Of a stretch of 64,000 nt of DNA, positions 45,701-57,591 are shown piece after piece (positions within the stretch are counted from its first letter, which is position 1; every line of letters begins with the position of its first letter). A program made the translations under genes and the position numbers. Origin of the DNA: Candidatus Schekmanbacteria bacterium (lineage in GTDB: Bacteria > CSSED10-310 > JACPHN01); the NCBI GenBank assembly GCA_016188575.1, contig JACPHN010000086.1, positions 29,885-93,884 of the forward strand, in the 5' to 3' direction. The notes under the pieces were generated by a model, which had not been told where the DNA came from, searched no databases, and saw nothing but the letters and a program-made list of their open reading frames with translations.

Positions 45701-46738
45701 TCAATAATCGTCCGCGGTCGCGCAGGTCACGGTAGTCGGCCGCGAGCGCACGTACATGTTGGCCCCGTCGCCCCAGGTATCGCAGGTCTGGTCGCCGGAG
45801 GTCACCACCTGGCTGTGATAGAGCTCTTCGATGACCGCGGGCAGCTCCTCCAGCCGGGAAAGCCAATCAAAGTAGAGCCACCAGTCGGCAGCGCCCTCCC
45901 AGTTGCTCTCCACCGCGGCGGGTCGACCCGTAGGCGCGATGTAGACCGTGCCGAGCGAGGAGCTTTGCACGTACAGACTGGACCACGGGATATTGGCCGA
46001 AACCCAACTGAAGCTGACGCTTGGGCTGTAGTTCACGACCACGTCATGACCGGAAACGTAGAAGGTGATCCACAGCTCTACGGACAGATCGGTGATCTCG
46101 AAGTCGTGCTCGCCTTCAAGCTCGGTATAGAGGTTGGAGGAGGTGCCGCCGAGGCAGTCGATGTCGAGGTCGGAGACGCGCGCGCGGCCGACGGTTTGCG
46201 TCCCAGAAGAGCTGAGCGTGACGATGAGGCGTCCGTACGAGCTGTCGTCCCAGGCCGCGGTGATGCTGTCGAAGCGCGGGTTCTCGAGGTACAGCTCCTG
46301 CTTGAATGAGGCCTGGCAGAGCGGATTGGAGCCGACGGTGATGGTCGAGCCGTAGGTGCCGCCGAGCGCCGAGCCGTCGCCGAAGTAGGGCGCTAGCCCG
46401 AGCGGGCTGAGGAGGTTGTAGGGGCCCGAGTAGGAGTCGGTCTGATGGCCCATGTCCTCGACGCGACCGCTCAGGAAGGTGAGCAGGACCTGAGCTTCAT
46501 AGCTCGACAGCTCAGCCGCGGAGCAGGTGTAGGAGTCGGCGCTACCCTCGTAGAAGGGCGCATAGCACGTGTCGAAAAGCTCGACGATGGCAGCGGGGAG
46601 GCGATCATCGAAGGTGATCTTCGTCAGGGTGCCGCGCGGGGCGGAGGTCTTGTCGAAGTAGGTTGAGCAGCCGGAGGCGAGGAGCGCCACGGCGCCGCAG
46701 AGGGCGAGGGTAGTGGCGGCCGGGGAGGGTCGGTGCAT
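45701..46738 (-). CDS. Predicted lipoprotein, unknown function
   Basis: 345 residues with AAGGAA 8 bases before the ATG. The signal peptide ends in a lipobox (LLASGC), so the mature protein is lipid-anchored. The body is beta-rich with several cysteines (DTCYAPFYEG, SYTCSAAELSS, NPLCQASF, DIDCLGG, QTCDTWGDG, VTCATADDY), suggesting disulfides outside the cytoplasm. No family is recognised. Divergent from the PD40 protein; both have sigma-54 promoters in the shared 410-base region. Confidence 0.75.
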   Translation of the reverse strand: MHRPSPAATTLALCGAVALLASGCSTYFDKTSAPRGTLTKITFDDRLPAAIVELFDTCYAPFYEGSADSYTCSAAELSSYEAQVLLTFLSGRVEDMGHQTDSYSGPYNLLSPLGLAPYFGDGSALGGTYGSTITVGSNPLCQASFKQELYLENPRFDSITAAWDDSSYGRLIVTLSSSGTQTVGRARVSDLDIDCLGGTSSNLYTELEGEHDFEITDLSVELWITFYVSGHDVVVNYSPSVSFSWVSANIPWSSLYVQSSSLGTVYIAPTGRPAAVESNWEGAADWWLYFDWLSRLEELPAVIEELYHSQVVTSGDQTCDTWGDGANMYVRSRPTTVTCATADDY

Positions 46739-46801
46739 GGTGATTTCCTTTTCTTGGGGATCGAGGTAGGCAGGGGCGGTGGGGGTATTGCGGCGAGCTC
46801 A

Positions 46802-46817
46802 TGCAAGGATCGCGCCA
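46802..46817 (-). promoter_or_regulatory. Sigma-54 promoter for the lipoprotein gene
   Basis: The minus strand reads TGGCGCGATCCTTGCA, GG-N10-GC. The predicted transcript start is near 46791, 53 nt before ATG 46738. The core GCGATCCTTGC closely resembles the site at 62589-62604 (GGCACGATCCTTGC). Confidence 0.68.
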
Positions 46818-47079
46818 TCGCGAGAGGGGTCGTGAAAACGCACCGGCGGCCTCTTTTGCGGGAGTGAGAGGGGAGCGGCGATGGGCGTGGTGGTTTGAGC
46901 CGCCAAAAAGGATCTCGTTGCTGCACCGCGCCGCTCTTGCCGAGCCCCCACCGAATCACGACATCCTCCCGTTTCGTTGTCAGCCACAATCGTTCGGCGC
47001 CCCCTCACCTGCCCCGCCAACCCCAGCCCATCTCCAAAGAACGCGCTCCGTTCCCCCCTCCGTCGCTTGCCCACTCTGC

Positions 47080-47095
47080 TGGCCCCAGCCTTGCA
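47080..47095 (+). promoter_or_regulatory. Sigma-54 promoter for the PD40 exported protein
   Basis: TGGCCCCAGCCTTGCA, GG-N10-GC. The predicted transcript start is near 47106, 42 nt before ATG 47148. The -24 box is TGGCCC. Confidence 0.6.
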
Positions 47096-47147
47096 ACCCC
47101 CGGCACATACCCTCTGACCCCAACTCTTCCACCAAAGGACACATCCC

Positions 47148-48329
47148 ATGCGCCGCTGCCCATCACGAACCACCCTCACCAAAGCTCTCACCCTCTTCGC
47201 CGCTGCCGCTGCCGCTGCCTGCGCCATCGCCGCGGATAACTCCGCGCACGCCGCCACTGACCGCTGGCTCATCGCCTTCGCCGCAAACCTCGCGGGAGAC
47301 GGCGGGTGCCACAAGGAAGACGTCTCCGGCTGCGACCTCTACCTCGCGTCTTTCGACCCCGCCGCGCAACAGGCCCAAGAGCTCCGGCGCCTCACCTCAA
47401 CCGCCGGCACCGGCGAGCGCTTCCCCTCCCTCTCTCCCGATGGCTGCTTTGTCGCTTACGAGGCCATGACCACCTCCGGGACCGACGCCGAGCACAGCGT
47501 TCGCCTCGTCCACGCGCCCACACTCACCGACCAGGCAGTCGCCGCCAACGCCTATTTCCCAGACTGGTCACCTGACGGCCTGGCGCTGGCGTACGCCGGC
47601 GCCGCCCCCGCGGACCAACACGTCTCTCGCCTCGACATCACCGCCGATTGCGCGCACGGCACCTACACCGCCGAGGCGACGAGCACTGTCACCACCGCGG
47701 ACATCGGCTACCGAGCGAGCGATCCAGACTTCTTCCCGGATGGTGAACGGCTCTCCTTCAACCTCAACGCGACTCCCGACGACTACTCGCAGGTCGCCGT
47801 CATCAATGCGGACGGTTCCGCGCCGAGCGACATCACCGCAGCCGACGGCTACGGCCATTCCTTTGTCCGCGGCGACGGCGCGGCAATCGGTTTCGGAAGC
47901 TCGCAGCTTCCGGGACTGTTTGTCAGCAGTTGGACCGGCACCGGGTGGACCGCAGCGGCGCCGCTCATGGCGGCTCCGCAACCGGCCGCGTACCTGAGCT
48001 TCGATGCTCGCTTCAGTGAGTGCGCCAGGGTGTCGACCTCCTATGCGGCCTGGGTTGGCGATTCCGGCCGCCAGGTGCTCTACAGTGCGCAATGCTACCT
48101 CTCCTCTACCCCGCTGTTCTCGCGGCTCGTCATCGCCACCATCGCCGCGGACGGCGCCGGCGTCCAGCTCTTCGACATCGGTGGCGCCATCGAGCAGCTC
48201 GCTGGCGTGACCCAGCGGGATTTCTTCACTGCCGACATCCTGGCCGTGCGCGCCGCCGCGACGGCGGTCGATGCCGGGTTTGGCAACGCCGCGCCGGACC
48301 GGCACCTCCCCTCGGACCAGCACCGCTAG
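47148..48329 (+). CDS. Exported PD40/TolB-like beta-propeller protein
   Basis: 393 residues with AAAGGA 9 bases upstream of the ATG and a signal peptide (LTLFAAAAAAACAIAADNSAHA). It contains PD40-type blade motifs FPSLSPDGCFVAYEA, FPDWSPDGLALAYAG and DPDFFPDGERLSFNL, as in TolB-like propellers that bind envelope or peptidoglycan-associated partners. The number of blades (about five to six) fits one propeller. It is preceded by a sigma-54 promoter. The Fn3 protein follows after 112 bases on the same strand and may share its transcript. Confidence 0.82.
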   Translation: MRRCPSRTTLTKALTLFAAAAAAACAIAADNSAHAATDRWLIAFAANLAGDGGCHKEDVSGCDLYLASFDPAAQQAQELRRLTSTAGTGERFPSLSPDGCFVAYEAMTTSGTDAEHSVRLVHAPTLTDQAVAANAYFPDWSPDGLALAYAGAAPADQHVSRLDITADCAHGTYTAEATSTVTTADIGYRASDPDFFPDGERLSFNLNATPDDYSQVAVINADGSAPSDITAADGYGHSFVRGDGAAIGFGSSQLPGLFVSSWTGTGWTAAAPLMAAPQPAAYLSFDARFSECARVSTSYAAWVGDSGRQVLYSAQCYLSSTPLFSRLVIATIAADGAGVQLFDIGGAIEQLAGVTQRDFFTADILAVRAAATAVDAGFGNAAPDRHLPSDQHR

Positions 48330-48441
48330 GCAGCGACGCCGCCGCACCAGGCCTCCGGCCACCCCACCCTTGCACCGCTGCGGAGTAGGGCTCATGATGC
48401 CGAGAAGGACCTGATGCCCGCGCTCGCGCGAAGGTGAATCC

Positions 48442-51117
48442 ATGCGGAAGCTCAGCTTTTGGCTGCTCATACTTTGCCTCCAGAATCCGGCATGGACGGC
48501 CCCTACAGCGCTTGCGACGCACGAGCCGCGCGAGCAAGCACCAGCGGTCGCCGGGGACACTCGCCCCCTGCGCGCGCTGCCACAACCATTGCGCGATGTC
48601 GATGACCTCGTCGCCGCGGCGGGCGACGGGCAGATGGTCCTGACGTGGATACCGCTAGCGACCAGCGACATCCCCGGCGGCGTCACGCCGCAGTACATGG
48701 TCCGGCGCGATACCGCGGCGTACCCCCGGACGCCGCTGGAGGGCACCGAGGTGGCGGTGAACCCTGCCTTGCCGCTCGTCGACAGTGGTCTCGCAAACGG
48801 CACAACCTACTATTACAGCGTCTTCGCAATCCCCACGGGAACCGCCGGCGATGGCGTCACGTACGAGCCGTCCGATGGTCGTTTTGCCGCTGGCCAGCCG
48901 CGACAGACTGCCGACGCCGCGGCTCCCGTTTTTGTGTGGGGGCCACACCAAGAGGGCCGCGCCGACACCGCCATCGTCATGTCGTGGACAGCCTCGGAAC
49001 CGAGCCGCGCCACCCTGGCGATTCCAGGGCGATCGGAGATCGACGACAGCGCCTGGGCTACCGCTCGCACCCTGCGCCTCTCCGACCTCAGCCCTGGCAC
49101 CGCCTACTTGGTGACCATCTGTCTGACTGACGCCGCCGGCAACGGCCCATCGTGCAGCGCCCCGCTACCTGTTTCCACCGCGGGCGCCGCCGACAGCACG
49201 GCCCCCGTACTGCTGGCCGCTCCCGACGCCGCACTGATCGGCGCCGGCGCCGCCACCCTGCAATGGGTCACCGACGAGCCGACCATCGCCCAGGTTGAAT
49301 ACGGACCAACGGACTCCTTCGGCAATGTCGTCTCGCACCGCGATACCTACAGTCGGGTGCACCAGGTCGAGCTCGGCGGCCTCGCGAGCGCGACCGCCTA
49401 TCGGTTCCGCGTGCGGAGCGAAAACCTCAGCGGCCTGGAGAGCACGTCCGCGACCTTCGATGTTGCGACCTGCAGCGATTGCATGCGCGGCCCGCCAGTG
49501 CTCATCAGCCTCGGCTGCGACTCGCGTTCCGCCACCAGTAACCGCCTCTTGTGGACACTCACGGCCGACCGACCCGTCCGTATCTCCACAACGGTCTCGC
49601 CAGCGGCGGCCGAACCGCTCTTGGAGGTGCTTTCCGGTCGCCTCGATCGCCACCATGAGCTCATCTTGCCCGGGCTCACCCCCGCGACCAGCTACACCCT
49701 CGCGTCGACTCTGACCGACCGCTGGGGCTCGGCCTCTACAGCCGTGGCGACGGCGAGCTGCGGAACGCTCGCAACGGAACCCGCGACGGAGAATGCGCTG
49801 CGAATCACGCTCGGGCCGCTTCTGGATCATCGCCGCATCGGGATGAGCCAGGCTACCATGGCCTGGGAAACGAGTTGGGCCGCGACGTCTGTCGTCGAAT
49901 ATCAGCGCGTCGACGGCGCCGGGCAGGTGATGCAGGCCGACCTCCCCGGTTTGCGTCTATCCCACGAGATCACCGTCGCCAACCTCGAGCCCGGAACGCG
50001 ATACCGCGTCGTGGCCAGAGGCACCGACAGCTTTGGTCGATCGGTGGCCTCGGAACCTGTGGAGGTCGACACCTGGCCGACTGGTAGCGAGCCCGCCGCC
50101 GCGTTCGTAAATCCCGGTCGCGTCGTCCACATCTCGGGCAGTACCGTCGTGATCCGCTTCGAAGCGAACCGTCCGCTGCAGGGATTTCTTCGCTATGTGG
50201 GTGGCTCCGCTCGGGACCGTGGGCTCGCGTGGGATATCACCTGGTCGTCGCGGCGCGCGGAGGCGGCTCACGACGTCGTCCTGACCAACGTTCCGAAGGG
50301 CACCAGCCAGTTCGAGATTTGGGTCGTGACCCCGCTTGGAGAAAAGATCCGGGCGCTGCCCGAGAATCCCTTCTTCACGACAACGGGCGGTGACGACGCG
50401 CTCGGTCCTGCGGTCTCGGGGCTGACGATCACCGGCGTAAGCGACTCCATCGCGCTGGTGCGCTGGTCCACCGGCGAGCCGGCCCGCGCGCTCGTGCGGT
50501 TCGGTCCGCCGGGGGAGCTCGCTGAAACGATCGCTCGGCACGGGTACGGAAACGCTGACCAGCAGCTCGTGCTGACCGGCCTGACGTCCGGCGGCCTCCT
50601 GAGCGTCCAGGTAGACGCAACGGATCTCGCCGGCAACACGAGCACCGGCACCCCTTCCGATCCCGTCGATCTGCCGGACACCCCGGACACGACCCCGCCT
50701 ACCATTTCCGGGAATCAGTACGCCGAGACGGGCCCGAATTCCGTCGATCTCGAGTGGCAAACCGACCAGCTTGCGACTTCCGTCGCGCGCTACAGCACGC
50801 CCGGTTCGATCACCGTCGTGGTTCAGGACAACCAGTACGTCGCCCATCACCGGCTGGCGCTGACCGGGCTGGAGGGCGGGAAAACGTACGCGGTGGCCGT
50901 CGAATCGGTCGACGGCGCGGGCAACGTGAGTGCCGAGGCGCCGATCGCGGTGACGCTGCCGGCAGCGCCGCTTCACGCCGCGGCGCCGGTCGGCGGCGTG
51001 ATCGCCATTGTCTTGCTCGGGCGGCGCCTGAGGCGCCGCCGCGCACCGCTCTCGTGCTCCCGGCGAGCGGCATCCCCGGAGACGCCATCCACGTCCGCGT
51101 CGATGGATTCGCGCTGA
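48442..51117 (+). CDS. Exported multi-fibronectin type III protein with C-terminal membrane anchor
   Basis: 891 residues, signal peptide (LSFWLLILCLQNPAWTA). It is made of about seven to eight fibronectin type III-like domains, visible from repeated W-x-[ST/A]-[DE/S]-x-P (LQWVTDEPTIAQVEYG, VRWSTGEPARALVRFG, LEWQTDQLATSVARYS) and closing GLxxxTxYxFRV-type strands (GLASATAYRFRVRS, NLEPGTRYRVVARG, GLEGGKTYAVAVES). Near the end a hydrophobic segment (AAPVGGVIAIVLLG) is followed by RRLRRRR, a likely membrane anchor or sorting tail, then a low-complexity tail of about 25 residues that may be spurious. It is probably a cell-surface adhesion or scaffold protein. Confidence 0.85.
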   Translation: MRKLSFWLLILCLQNPAWTAPTALATHEPREQAPAVAGDTRPLRALPQPLRDVDDLVAAAGDGQMVLTWIPLATSDIPGGVTPQYMVRRDTAAYPRTPLEGTEVAVNPALPLVDSGLANGTTYYYSVFAIPTGTAGDGVTYEPSDGRFAAGQPRQTADAAAPVFVWGPHQEGRADTAIVMSWTASEPSRATLAIPGRSEIDDSAWATARTLRLSDLSPGTAYLVTICLTDAAGNGPSCSAPLPVSTAGAADSTAPVLLAAPDAALIGAGAATLQWVTDEPTIAQVEYGPTDSFGNVVSHRDTYSRVHQVELGGLASATAYRFRVRSENLSGLESTSATFDVATCSDCMRGPPVLISLGCDSRSATSNRLLWTLTADRPVRISTTVSPAAAEPLLEVLSGRLDRHHELILPGLTPATSYTLASTLTDRWGSASTAVATASCGTLATEPATENALRITLGPLLDHRRIGMSQATMAWETSWAATSVVEYQRVDGAGQVMQADLPGLRLSHEITVANLEPGTRYRVVARGTDSFGRSVASEPVEVDTWPTGSEPAAAFVNPGRVVHISGSTVVIRFEANRPLQGFLRYVGGSARDRGLAWDITWSSRRAEAAHDVVLTNVPKGTSQFEIWVVTPLGEKIRALPENPFFTTTGGDDALGPAVSGLTITGVSDSIALVRWSTGEPARALVRFGPPGELAETIARHGYGNADQQLVLTGLTSGGLLSVQVDATDLAGNTSTGTPSDPVDLPDTPDTTPPTISGNQYAETGPNSVDLEWQTDQLATSVARYSTPGSITVVVQDNQYVAHHRLALTGLEGGKTYAVAVESVDGAGNVSAEAPIAVTLPAAPLHAAAPVGGVIAIVLLGRRLRRRRAPLSCSRRAASPETPSTSASMDSR

Positions 51118-51198
51118 CTCCAGCGTCCCGATCCCGTCTCGTTTGGCGCCCACCGCAACCAGATCGACCCCCGTGAGCTTCCGCCCAGGTGCGTCGCT

Positions 51199-51438
51199 CT
51201 TTTTTTCGCCATTCACAATGTAGTCAACGTCGACCTTCCGAACCTGATATTCGGCGACGTCAGCGACACCGACGCCGCAGTCAATCATCAGGTGTGCCCG
51301 TTCCGGCCCGTCGATGAGGACAATCTTCGTCTCGCTGCGGCCGACATAGTCTCGCGCCTCTGCAGAAAACTGTGAAGTCGTGAAGAGGACGCCCTGGCGC
51401 CCGCGGTGACCTTCCAGGCTGCCCGCGAACGCTGGCAC
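51199..51438 (-). pseudogene. C-terminal fragment of an Mrr-type restriction endonuclease
   Basis: The minus-strand frame reads FAGSLEGHRGRQGVLFTTSQ, FSAEARDYVGRSETKIVLID, then HLMIDCGVGVADVAEYQVRK and VDVDYIVNGEK. This closely matches the end of Mrr-like restriction proteins (GAxKGVFITTSxFSxEAxxY... KIVLIDGxxLxxLMIexxVGV... DYF). The N-terminal DNA-binding half and most of the nuclease core are missing, so it is a remnant. It lies at the edge of the horizontally acquired segment that continues to 54 kb. Confidence 0.65.
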
Positions 51439-51573
51439 GATCGGGCGCTCGCACGTTCCCCTGATTACGCTTCACCTGCGGCCTTACGGACGCGGACGCA
51501 TATCTCGGGGTCAGTGTGGTTCCCTAGTCCTTCGCTGTGGGGGCTCTTTCAGCCCTTCTTATTCCTGCCCGTT

Positions 51574-52776
51574 TTACGGCGCGCTCCTGCCGCAGCGAAA
51601 GCCCAAACTATCGTCTTGGTCCGAAGGCGTGCCGTTGAGGCGGTTGGCCGCGCGAACGTACCTCGCGACGTCGCTGTCCCAGCCACCGCCCCGGTTGACG
51701 CGGTACGAACCGGACGCCGGGCCGGTGGGGTTTTGGTATGGACTTTGAGCGTAGTACCCGCTGCCATACCAATCGCTCACCCATTCCCACACGTTCCCAG
51801 CCATGTCATTAGCGCCATACGGCGACACGCCCTTCGGATAACTCCCCACCGGCAATGTCGCGTCAACACAGTAGCTGGCGTTCGCATAGGTGCAGTCCGG
51901 ATCCGTATTGCCCCAGGGAAACCAGCGTTGGTCCGTCCCACGCGCCGCCTTCTCCCACTCCGCCTCCGTCGGCAAACGCTTGCCTGCCCACGCGCAATAC
52001 GCCGTCGCCTGGTTGTAGTCAACGCAGTTGATCGGGTGCTGCTCCTTGCCGCTGGCGTTGTAGATGCAAGTGCCAACCGTGTTCGCCGCCGCGCACGACC
52101 CCGCCGTCACGCACGTCTTGTACTGCGCCACCGTCACCTCATACGCGTCGATGTAGAAAGCGTCCAGCAGGACCGCGTGCACCGGAAACTCGTCCGAATC
52201 GCAACTCCACTGGCCGTTCTGCGCATCGTCGCATCCCATCTGAAACTCACCAGCTGGCACCAGCACCTCGTCGCCCACCGGCTGGCCCGGCGTCGGCGTT
52301 GGCGTTGCGGCCACGGTTGGGGTTGATGTTGGCGTCGCCGCTCCATAGACCACCGAGACCTGCGAACTGATGTATGTCCCATTATTCACGTTCATCCGGT
52401 AGTAGTAGGTTTGCCCTGTCTGAACCGCTGCGTCTGTATAGTCACGGTCGGACGGCGAAAGCGGGATCACTTCGGCCGCATATGCCAGGGTTACGATACC
52501 AAACAGGATCAAACCGACATAGGCCGTCTTACTTGTCTTGCGACTAAGGGAGAAAAAAATAAGTGACACCACGACTAGCAGTATCAGAGAAACGGTGGTG
52601 CCAACCGGTACGAAAGGTTCTCCAACGCTCTTTTCGAGCGCAATAGTACTTACTGTGACTGCACTGTCTACAGTCCAAGCCAACTGGATACCCGCATCAG
52701 TCGATTCGGCTGAAGTAATCACCACTTCCAAAGCGGCAAGTGTTTCACCGGGATTTCCTAAGCAGAGGAGCAACAT
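51574..52776 (-). CDS. Formylglycine-generating-enzyme-like (SUMF1) membrane protein with split Fn3 domain
   Basis: About 400 residues (ATG 52776, or TTG one codon earlier). Residues about 165-400 are a complete FGE/SUMF1 domain: VPAGEFQMGCDD, AYEVTVAQYKTC, HPINCVDYNQATAYCAWAGK, RLPTEAEWEKAARG, GANDMAGNVWEWVSDWY, RVNRGGGWDSD and LGFRC. The N-terminal region is AT-rich and reads as a fibronectin-like domain interrupted by two membrane helices (SLILLVVVSLIFFSL and YVGLILFGIVTLAYA). A TPT-rich linker follows. SUMF1-like proteins without sulfatase partners are common, so catalysis is uncertain. Base composition differs from all neighbours, suggesting transfer. Confidence 0.85.
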   Translation of the reverse strand: MLLLCLGNPGETLAALEVVITSAESTDAGIQLAWTVDSAVTVSTIALEKSVGEPFVPVGTTVSLILLVVVSLIFFSLSRKTSKTAYVGLILFGIVTLAYAAEVIPLSPSDRDYTDAAVQTGQTYYYRMNVNNGTYISSQVSVVYGAATPTSTPTVAATPTPTPGQPVGDEVLVPAGEFQMGCDDAQNGQWSCDSDEFPVHAVLLDAFYIDAYEVTVAQYKTCVTAGSCAAANTVGTCIYNASGKEQHPINCVDYNQATAYCAWAGKRLPTEAEWEKAARGTDQRWFPWGNTDPDCTYANASYCVDATLPVGSYPKGVSPYGANDMAGNVWEWVSDWYGSGYYAQSPYQNPTGPASGSYRVNRGGGWDSDVARYVRAANRLNGTPSDQDDSLGFRCGRSAP

Positions 52777-53337
52777 CAAGCAAATACCTATAAGGAAAGA
52801 AGCCTGCCGTTGTCTAATCGTTCGTTACCTTATCGCAATCCCATCAAAAGATATTCTCATCTTCGGGCCTTGTAGCAAGTTTGTCTTTCAGTTCTTTAGT
52901 AGTGGCGGGTTGCTGGCTTTCTTTGCTATCGCTTCGCCTTACATTTGTTGGTGTCCTGTATAATCATGTACTTTAACTACAGTCCTGCAGAGCCAATAAG
53001 CACGCCAAGCAAAGCACGGTCTATAGGAGGTTGGATTTTTGCCGCCCATCTTCCCTCCACCTCGGCGCAATCTAGAATGAATGTCGGTAACAGTTCAAGG
53101 GGCAGGCGAGGGGCGGTAGGCGGCGCGCGGTAGCGCGTGTTGCCGCAGGCGACGAGAAGCGGTCAGCTCCGGTCGAGTGGCCGATACTGCGGAAAGCCCG
53201 GTGCCGAGTCCGGGCCCGCACCGTTTCTCGATCGCCCCCCGACCGCCAGGGCGTCGCGCCGGACTGGCGAGTGTCGTCTTGGCAGCTCACCGCTATCGGC
53301 AACATCAATTGCGGGGTTCTCGCACCGCGCCTTCCTC
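52777..53337. other. AT-rich promoter region then GC-rich debris
   Basis: About 52777-53090 is markedly AT-rich compared with the rest of the window. It has no gene and presumably holds the promoter of the SUMF1 gene. From about 53090 to 53337 the composition returns to GC-rich, and the sequence is continuous with the tail of the DUF4338 remnant. Confidence 0.45.
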
Positions 53338-53754
53338 CATGCCGCTGCGGAGCCGCTGGCTCCCGAGCGCGCAAGTACCGGCGAGGTTCGTGCACCAGTG
53401 GCCGCACGAATACTACCTCCACCAGCTCGGGGGGCAGCGTGGTGTGGCTCCACTTGCCCCGCCCCGTGGTTTCCCCCAGCCGCAGCCACGCCGCGGCCTG
53501 ATAGCAGGTCCCCCGATGGCGGTCACGGTGGGCGAAGGTTTCCAAAAGAGTAGGCCGGTAGCCGAAGCGCCTCGCCCAATCCCGGGACATCTGAGTCGTG
53601 GCCTTAGCCAACAGATGTGAGGCCAGGTGTCGGCGCTGATCCAGGGCAGCGGCAGGAACCGCCAATTGTTCACGATCAGCGGCAAGTGACGCCGGCGTTG
53701 CTCGTCCGTCCACCCGATCCATTCGTCCCGCGCCCTCACCTCCTGCAGCCGACC
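53338..53754 (-). pseudogene. Frameshifted DUF4338 (DruA-family-like) remnant
   Basis: Two minus-strand frames join at about 53635. The first gives RDEWIGWTDEQRRRHLPLIV then NNWRFLPLPWISA. The second gives RRHLASHLLAKATTQMSRDW, ARRFGYRPTLLETFAHRD, then RHRGTCYQAAAWLRLGETTG. These are the conserved segments of DUF4338, found in Druantia DruA proteins and in mobile-element genes. The frameshift, and the lack of its own start (it is fused to a reverse-transcriptase fragment), show it is dead. Confidence 0.7.
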
Positions 53755-53957
53755 TCTGTCGGTGCTGTCGAAGAAGGAGACGATATTCGCCTCCATGATC
53801 CAGCCCGCTTCGCCGGTGTAGAGCTGTCGATTCAGTGTGCGCATGGCGTCATGGGCGCCGCGTCCGGGCCGGAGGCCGTGAGAGCAGCCCCGAAAGTCCT
53901 GCTCATGCACCGCGCCCAAGACCTCGCACAGCGCTTTCTCCACGATCTTGTCGACGC
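53755..53957 (-). pseudogene. Group II intron reverse-transcriptase fragment
   Basis: The frame reads VDKIVEKALCEVLGAVHEQD, FRGCSHGLRPGRGAHDAM, then WIMEANIVSFFDS. Intact group II intron reverse transcriptases have DFxxxSYGFRPGRSAHxAL and WVxEADIxxFFDxxDH in the same order. A stop codon lies just upstream, and the homology stops right after the FFDS motif, where it is joined in frame to the DUF4338 remnant. Confidence 0.65.
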
Positions 53958-54189
53958 ATCACTCATTCACCAGGACTGGATGCCGGCTTCGGCCGGAATG
54001 ATGAGGGTGGCGGCCTCGCGTCGAACCGGCGGTGGATGCAGGCTCATCCGCGGCACATCGCCTCACGGATTCGTTTCTATCAATAATCCTGCCACCCAGC
54101 GACGACCGACCCGGGCACCGGCGCGACGAACGGTGCATGCCTGGACCATCCCACGACACCAATCCAGGCGCCATGCGGCGGACTGCGCC

Positions 54190-57588
<3,399 letters not shown>

Positions 57589-57591
57589 GCG

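Noticed and set aside
49957-51438. 493-residue minus-strand frame from the Mrr remnant into the Fn3 gene
   Set aside because: Only the first 80 residues are Mrr-like; the rest is antisense to fibronectin repeats.
53137-53620. Plus-strand frames opposite the DUF4338 remnant
   Set aside because: DUF4338 motifs are on the minus strand; the plus frames have no recognisable domain.
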